This document shows, one piece after another, positions 28,619 to 33,500 of a DNA stretch of 33,500 nucleotides. Position 1 is the first letter of the stretch; every line of letters begins with the position of its first letter. Below the pieces are notes generated by a model. The model saw nothing but the letters and a program-made list of their open reading frames with translations, searched no databases and was not told the origin of the DNA. The translations under genes and the position numbers were made by a program. Origin of the DNA: Prorocentrum cordatum (lineage: Eukaryota; Sar; Dinophyceae; Prorocentrales; Prorocentraceae); NCBI GenBank assembly GCA_963575745.1, contig CAUYUJ010014327.1:316946-350445 (forward strand). The letters run 5' to 3'.

Positions 28619-28732
28619 GATCGTTCAACCTTGAACGATCGGCCGTTTCCGAAACGTCATGTCGTTCAACATCGACCGATTCTAGGTCGCGAGCGGAGTT
28701 CAACGTTGAACGCTGGCGGCGGAGTCGCCGCC
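28619..28732. repeat. Cluster of four hairpins
   Basis: GATCGTTCAA-CC-TTGAACGATC (28619-28640), CGTTTC-C-GAAACG (28644-28656), the perfect palindrome GTTCAACGTTGAAC (28698-28711) and GGCGGCG-GAGT-CGCCGCC (28715-28732). GTTCAAC recurs in the first and third and again at 28664. Four perfect stems in 114 bp are unlikely by chance. Confidence 0.92.
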
Positions 28733-29309
28733 CGTCGACACGACGCGAACCGACCGTACTGTATTCCTGATTACGCTGCGCTTCCTTCATTTCTTATGTA
28801 CCACGCTCCGCTGCAGAGGTCAAGGGTTGCTTCTGTCAGTGCCGCCGCACCCTTTTGTAGAAATCCTGCAATGGGACACTTTGAAATCCGTGACATATTC
28901 GCCGACCCTTCGGAGTGTGGAAGACGCTGTCGTCGTCGTTGTGAGTCCCGAGGAAATCAAGGGACAAGGAAAAGGATCGCCGTAGTTAGGTCTAAGGAAA
29001 CCCCCTTCACTTTATCCCTTCCCTGCCGACGGGAGGGCGGGGATGGGGGGGGGCGGGAGGGGAAGGGGGAGGGGCGGCAGTCGTATTTACCCCGATTGGA
29101 TGGGCGATACCCAACTTGAACGGGCTGTACCCCCGTTGACAGGGGGACAACCCTCTGGAACGTAAGCTCTGGCATACCTTCCGCAATTGATTTCGATTGA
29201 TTGCCATCAACTGGTGTGCCCTTGAGAGGCCCACATGGTTTCATGGGAACAACAACTGAAAGACAACCCATCCGTAACAATGATCAGATGTCGGAATCAA
29301 CGATTAACG
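28733..29309. other. No supported gene
   Basis: A plus frame of 162 codons (28631-29119) spans it but lacks protein character and ends in a G-rich run (29039-29075). I see no RNA gene or regulatory motif. Confidence 0.5.
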
Positions 29310-29930
29310 ATGTGAATCGTGTTCGATTCCTATGTGAAACGTATACGAGTCCTGGGCGAATCGCATACGATTGTAATGTGAATCGTATACGTTTCCTATG
29401 TGAAGCGTGTGCGCAAGCGATGTGAACCGCATGCGTTTCCAATGTGCATCGTAGACGACTCCCATGCGAAACGTACACGAACGCTATGTGAATCGTAAAC
29501 GAATCTTCTGTGAACCGTGTACGGTTCCAATGTGAACCGTGCACAGGTCCACGTGTATCGTATACGACTTTTATGTGAATCGCATGCAACTCCTTATGTA
29601 AAGTGGCTACATATCCATGTGAATCATATACACCTCCTACGTGTATCGTATACGCTTCCTGTGTGAATCAAGTACGATTCCCACATGAATAGTATACGAA
29701 TCGTGTGCGAATCGAATCGTATACGGTTCCTGTGGGCCGTTTACGACTCCTCTGTGAACCGTCAAAGACCCCCCGATGCGACTCGTGTACGAATCCAATG
29801 TGAATCGTACGCGATTCCTGAGTGAATGGTGCACGATTCCTATGTGAACCGTATACGGTTCCTACGTGGCTCGTCTACGACTCCTACGTGAACCGCATGC
29901 GAATCCTATGTGAACCGTATACGATGCCTA
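29310..29930. repeat. 22-bp CGTATACG minisatellite, about 28 units
   Basis: Consensus ATGTGAAyCGTATACGwTTCCT; unit starts at 29376, 29398, 29420 and 29442 confirm the 22-bp period. Each unit carries the 8-bp palindrome CGTATACG or a variant (CGCATGCG, CGTGTACG, CGTACACG), so changes within the core are often compensated to keep the symmetry. Confidence 0.95.
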
Positions 29931-30225
29931 GAAGGAATCGCAAAGAACTCTCAAAAGAACCCGAAATAATCCCACAGATCTCCAAGGAATCCTGAGAAGT
30001 CCGCTGCAATCCCAAAGAACCCGCAGGCTTCCGAAGGAACCCCTGAGGACCCTCAGGAATCCAGGGGAAAGCGCCGAACTGAGATCCGGAGGAAATCATA
30101 GGGAAACCAGTGGAATCCTGAAACGAATTCGAAGGAACCCTGATGGAATGCTAAAGAGTCCTAAGGAACCCGAATAAAACCTAAGACACCCTTAAGAACT
30201 CTAGAAGAATCCGAGGACCTGCTGG
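29931..30225. repeat. Degenerate AAGGAAyCC repeats
   Basis: Short words such as AAGGAATCC, AAGAACCC and AGGAACCC every 10-15 bp on the plus strand. They resemble an A-richer relative of the CCAAG-type family. Continues directly from the 22-bp array. Confidence 0.8.
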
Positions 30226-30440
30226 CCGAGGATCCGCTGGGGTCCCCGGAGCCCGAAAGCGGCGAAGAACCTCCAGGACCCGTTTCCCTCAGGACCCCTT
30301 TCCTTCATGAGCCATAAGGAAAGAGACATAGAGCGCGAAAAGGCCTGGACGGCCACGGCGAACCTCGGCCACAACAGGGCCTCCATACTCTGACCCAAGG
30401 AACGGTTCGGAAAGCGCAACCTCTCCTGAACTAAAAGTGT

Positions 30441-30566
30441 TTCTCCGCCTCTTCCTCCGCGTCCTCCTCCTCCTCCCACTCCTCCTCCTACTCCCCCTCC
30501 TCCTGCTCCCCCTCCTCCTCCTCCTCCTCCTCCTCCTCCTCCTCCTCCTCCTCCTGCTCCTGCTCC
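30441..30566. repeat. (TCC)n microsatellite
   Basis: CTC/TCC tract interrupted by CCCCCT and CTGCTC words. Confidence 0.95.
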
Positions 30567-30718
30567 CCGTGCTCCCACCCACAGGCACGCCGTCCGGCCT
30601 GCGGGCCGTCGGTAAGTCCCGCGAGACGAGGAAGGAGGAGAACGACGAGGAGTGAGGGAGGAGGACGAGGAGGGAGGACGAGGAGGGAGGGAGGGAGGAG
30701 GTAAGAGGAATACAACGA

Positions 30719-31065
30719 GGGTTTGGTGTTTGGTGTGTGGGGTCTGGTGTTCGGAGTCTGGTGTTCGGGGTCTGGTGTTCGGTTTCGTTTACGGTGCTTG
30801 GCTTTTGATGTTTAATGTTTGGGGTTTGGCGTTTTGAGGTTTGGTGTTTCGGGTTTGGCGTTTGGTGGTATGTGTTTGGTGTTCGGTGTTTGGGGTTTGG
30901 GGTTTTGTGATTGGTGCTTGGTGTATGGGGGTTCGGGTCTGGTGCTTGGAGTTTGGGGTTTGTTGTTTGTTGTTTGGTGTTTGAGGTTTCTGGTTTCGGG
31001 CTTGCTGCCTGGGGTTTGGTGTCTGGTAGTGTTCGGTTTTTTGCGCGTGTGGTGCTTTGAAGGTC
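30719..31065. repeat. Degenerate GTTTGGT heptamer tract
   Basis: About 45 units of 7 bp, consensus GTTTGGT/GTTTGGG with GTTCGGT and GTCTGGT variants. It resembles a diverged telomere-type repeat (the TTTAGGG type) but has C or no A at the variable position. Its minus translation (NPKHQTP-like) opens a long frame that is not a gene. Confidence 0.9.
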
Positions 31066-32090
31066 TCGAAGGCTCAAACTAAAATATGGCCCGACTTCGC
31101 TGGAGAATAGCCCGCCCAACCTGATGAGTACAGCCCGTCCAACCAGAGAATAGAACTCGGCCCAGGGGGTCCCGGGTCAGAATACCGACCCCTGCTGGGG
31201 TCCCAGCGGGCGTCGGCAGCGGGGGTCCCCGGGGAGGTCCCGCCTTCAGGGTCGGTGGCACCGGCCGCAAGGCCTTCGCAGTACTTCTTGCAACGTTCAA
31301 CGTACAGTGCCAAACATTGTTCCTGCTTCTGAATATGTCAATGGATGATCTTCATGTCTGTGGACTCGTCCAAAGTCTGCCCACACCTCTGTGTGGTGGG
31401 AGCGGCAAACGAGATCGGGCATGATCTGTATTCATGACTCTGGTTGCAACGGCATGTCTGTCAGTCCGTTGTCGATGTCCCTGCACTCCCCAGCACAAGA
31501 CGGCATCGGCGAGGGAAATCGGATCAGATCGGAGCGTGCGTCGGATCGGACCGTGCGTCGGATCGGACCGAATCGGCACGGAGTCGGAATCTACTCAGAT
31601 CGACCACGCCAGCATGCACAACACCGCAACGCAAACGGTGGTCATCGGAACATCGGAATCGAATCGAATGGGGCTGGCCAGAACCGGTATCAAATCTGAC
31701 CGATCGGATCGACATTTACCCTGGACGATGGCAGGGATGGGTGTTGATGGGGATGGGGGAAGCGTGAAACGGGGAAGAATGGCAGGATGGGGGGACGGGA
31801 AAGGGAGGGTGGGACGGTGAGAAGTTCGGTGGCCATAGGAAGTTCTTAAAGAGGTCCACAGGGCCCCTGATGAAGGTCTGCACGGGGTTCTGGGAACATT
31901 CTGAGCCGAGAGGGGGAGCAGTAGGGGCCAAGTCTGAATCGAAAGAAGAACAATAGGATGGAGATCGATGGAACCCTCTCATCCGACGTCGGAGTTGTTG
32001 TGGTGGCACCGAACCCTGGGGATATCGACCACTTCCCCGAAGTTGTAAATTCATGCGGAACCAGTGCTGTTGATGGTCATGGGGTCGGGT
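31066..32090. other. No supported gene; GATCGG-rich words
   Basis: A 17-bp exact tandem pair, CGTGCGTCGGATCGGAC, lies at 31535-31568, within a stretch (31515-31710) rich in GGATCGG and GGAATCG. Open frames of up to 130 codons on both strands have no protein character. G-rich words (GATGGGG, GGGAAG) mark 31730-31815. Confidence 0.6.
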
Positions 32091-32091
32091 A

Positions 32092-32646
32092 ATGGCCTCC
32101 AGAAACATCCTAAAAAGCCGTCGCTACTTCTGCTGCGAGCCAGCATCTGCAGGAAGGAGGGCGGGTGGGACAGGGCCCAGGAATCCACCTGCTTCTCTCA
32201 CCCTCTTCGGCTCCTCGCGTCTAGTCGCGGACCATGTTGTAGCCCAGGCCGGTGAAGAGGAGCACGACCAGGGCCGTGATTGATCCGAATATGCTGGCAC
32301 GGGGCGACGGGACCAAGACCACGCAAGACAGGCAGCCAAGGGCATCCAAGCCATTGAAGAAGCATTGGCCTACTTCCGGCAAGACAACGACTTGCTGGGC
32401 TGGTCACGATCTGATGGCATGGCTCCAGAATTATTCCAGGTTGGTTGGCTTACAAATACGCTGACAGAGACGTCGCCCTGGTTGAATTCGGTGACAACTC
32501 ATGGGAGCCACCCGTGCCACCTCAATGACTGTTGCGAATCAACACTAATCGACGCTAAGTCGGAGCTTCCCCATCGATTAACAAACGCTTATCGACGCGA
32601 GTGCACTCTAAAGATGGAATTGCGAGGGTACACAAGGAGCACTTGA
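32092..32646 (+). pseudogene. Exon-like frame with one in-frame TGA, unknown
   Basis: One plus frame is open from 32092 to 32646 except for a single TGA at 32281-32283. Before it: ADHVVAQAGEEEHDQGRD. After it a strongly helical segment, HARQAAKGIQAIEEALAYFR, then QDNDLLGWSRSDGMAPELFQ and VGWLTNTLTETSPWLNSVT. From 32528 the frame enters the dispersed repeat. The helical part argues for former coding sequence. An intron spanning the TGA is also possible. No family recognised. Confidence 0.38.
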
Positions 32647-32668
32647 TTTGTTACTGAAGTTGAGGGAG
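32528..32668. repeat. Dispersed repeat family, copy 2
   Basis: Homologous to 26685-26937 but without the 108-bp insert. Both copies directly follow an exon-like plus-strand frame of unrelated sequence. TCGACGC is repeated within it (32550 and 32593). Confidence 0.85.
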
Positions 32669-33500
32669 TTCTGAGACCAGAAGGGGGAGCGTAGAAACCA
32701 TTCCTCAGGTAGCTGCCTCACCACCTACTGATAGAGCCTGACAGACAGCGCATCACTGCACGCGGGTGCGTGGACGTTCGTCGACGTCGTCGTTCACCTC
32801 CCCGTCCCCTGTCGCCTCCTCAATCCCGCCTGCCGCCTCTCCGGTGGTGCGCTTCGGCCAAGATCTCGATACGCATCCAGCCGTGACGACGAGAAGCGCC
32901 CCAGAGGGCCCGAAGGAAACGCGCCCAAACAAGTCTCGGCCCTCGAACCTCGACTCTTTCCCTGAGGGACAACGATAGCAGGGGACTGGCATACAGTCAA
33001 AACGTATATTAAGGACGGGTGATAAGGACGCAAGACCCTTGGAGGCCGAAGTTGGGTTTTTTAGGGCGGCGGGCGACCAGTGATAATGGCAAGGACGAGC
33101 CTCAGAGGCAAGGACACAAGGGCACCCTAGATGAAGGCGCGCGTCCTTACCAGGTCGGCGATAGGCCGCCAATACTGAATCAGCACGTGCCTGTGCAGGG
33201 GAGGGCCATGGGGCCCCTGTCGCTGATCCATGGGCCATTGGGGATCGATGCACCCCCCCCCCCTATGCCTCTCTCCCCCCTCGTCGCTGCCCCTGATTCC
33301 CCCCTCCTCCAAGCCCCTCCCTCCTGCAGCCTCCATCTCCGCTCCTCGTCCCTCGCACTCCTCCGACCCCCCCCAATCACACAGCCCGCGCAGCTAGTCT
33401 TTCGTCCTTCCACCGATTACTTGCATGATGCTTCCACGCGGTGCCGCGGCTGAGACTCGTGCTGAAGACACGCGGCGCAGAAAGGTACCGTACAACCCAA
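32669..33500. other. No supported gene
   Basis: Open frames of 70 to 166 codons occur on both strands (for example minus 33253-32753, plus 33019-33453) but none is clearly protein-like. C13 (33250-33262) and C-rich runs mark 33250-33375. Confidence 0.5.

Noticed and set aside
29313-29330. GTTCGATTCC resembling a tRNA B box
   Set aside because: It is one variant of the 22-bp minisatellite unit. No A box or cloverleaf can be built around it.
30289-31119. 276-codon minus frame with NPKHQTP-like repeats
   Set aside because: The repeats follow from the 7-bp GTTTGGT tract, and the rest from the TCC tract. Similar frames appear wherever these satellites occur.

Overview
The window looks like nuclear DNA of a dinoflagellate alga, possibly a GC-rich Prorocentrum- or Symbiodinium-type genome. 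I infer this from four things: high GC with long TCC/GGA microsatellites, many families of degenerate short tandem repeats, no operon-like gene packing, and a decayed non-LTR retrotransposon whose thumb and C-terminal Cys motif resemble LINE-type elements I know from dinoflagellates. No spliced-leader, tRNA or rRNA sequence was recognised. No intact gene of known family can be called with confidence.

Layout. 1-3960: mostly non-coding, with a TATA-type palindrome cluster, a TCC tract, two short protein-like minus-strand stretches and CCAAG-type repeats. 3960-15690: an 11.7-kb tract in which protein-like sequence lies almost wholly on the minus strand, broken into frames by indels and occasional stops. 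Its family is not recognised. Two later insertions split it: a 1,504-bp terminal-inverted-repeat (TIR) DNA transposon with an 8-bp target duplication (7261-8764), and a 12-unit array of about 90 bp (12014-13113). Removing either in silico joins the flanking minus-strand frames without a stop. 15900-21720: CCAAG-type repeats, a 9-bp repeat reading as a collagen-like Gly-X-Y stretch, long TCC tracts, a small inverted-repeat element and a diverged duplication. 21990-23790: a minus-strand LINE-type reverse-transcriptase relic with at least six frame changes, Asn in place of the motif A Asp, and CADD in place of YADD. 23800-33500: a succession of repeat families: CCAAG type, a 10-11-bp TACGTCGGAT array, palindromic GCATCGGCGATGC elements, a hairpin cluster, a 22-bp CGTATACG minisatellite of about 28 units and a GTTTGGT heptamer tract, plus a dispersed repeat pair and a few exon-like open frames.

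The genes do not form a recognisable pathway. The window is best read as repeat-rich DNA in which an old protein-coding tract was invaded by at least two mobile or expanding elements. The frame breaks could also be read errors or undetected introns; transcript or raw-read data would be needed to separate these.
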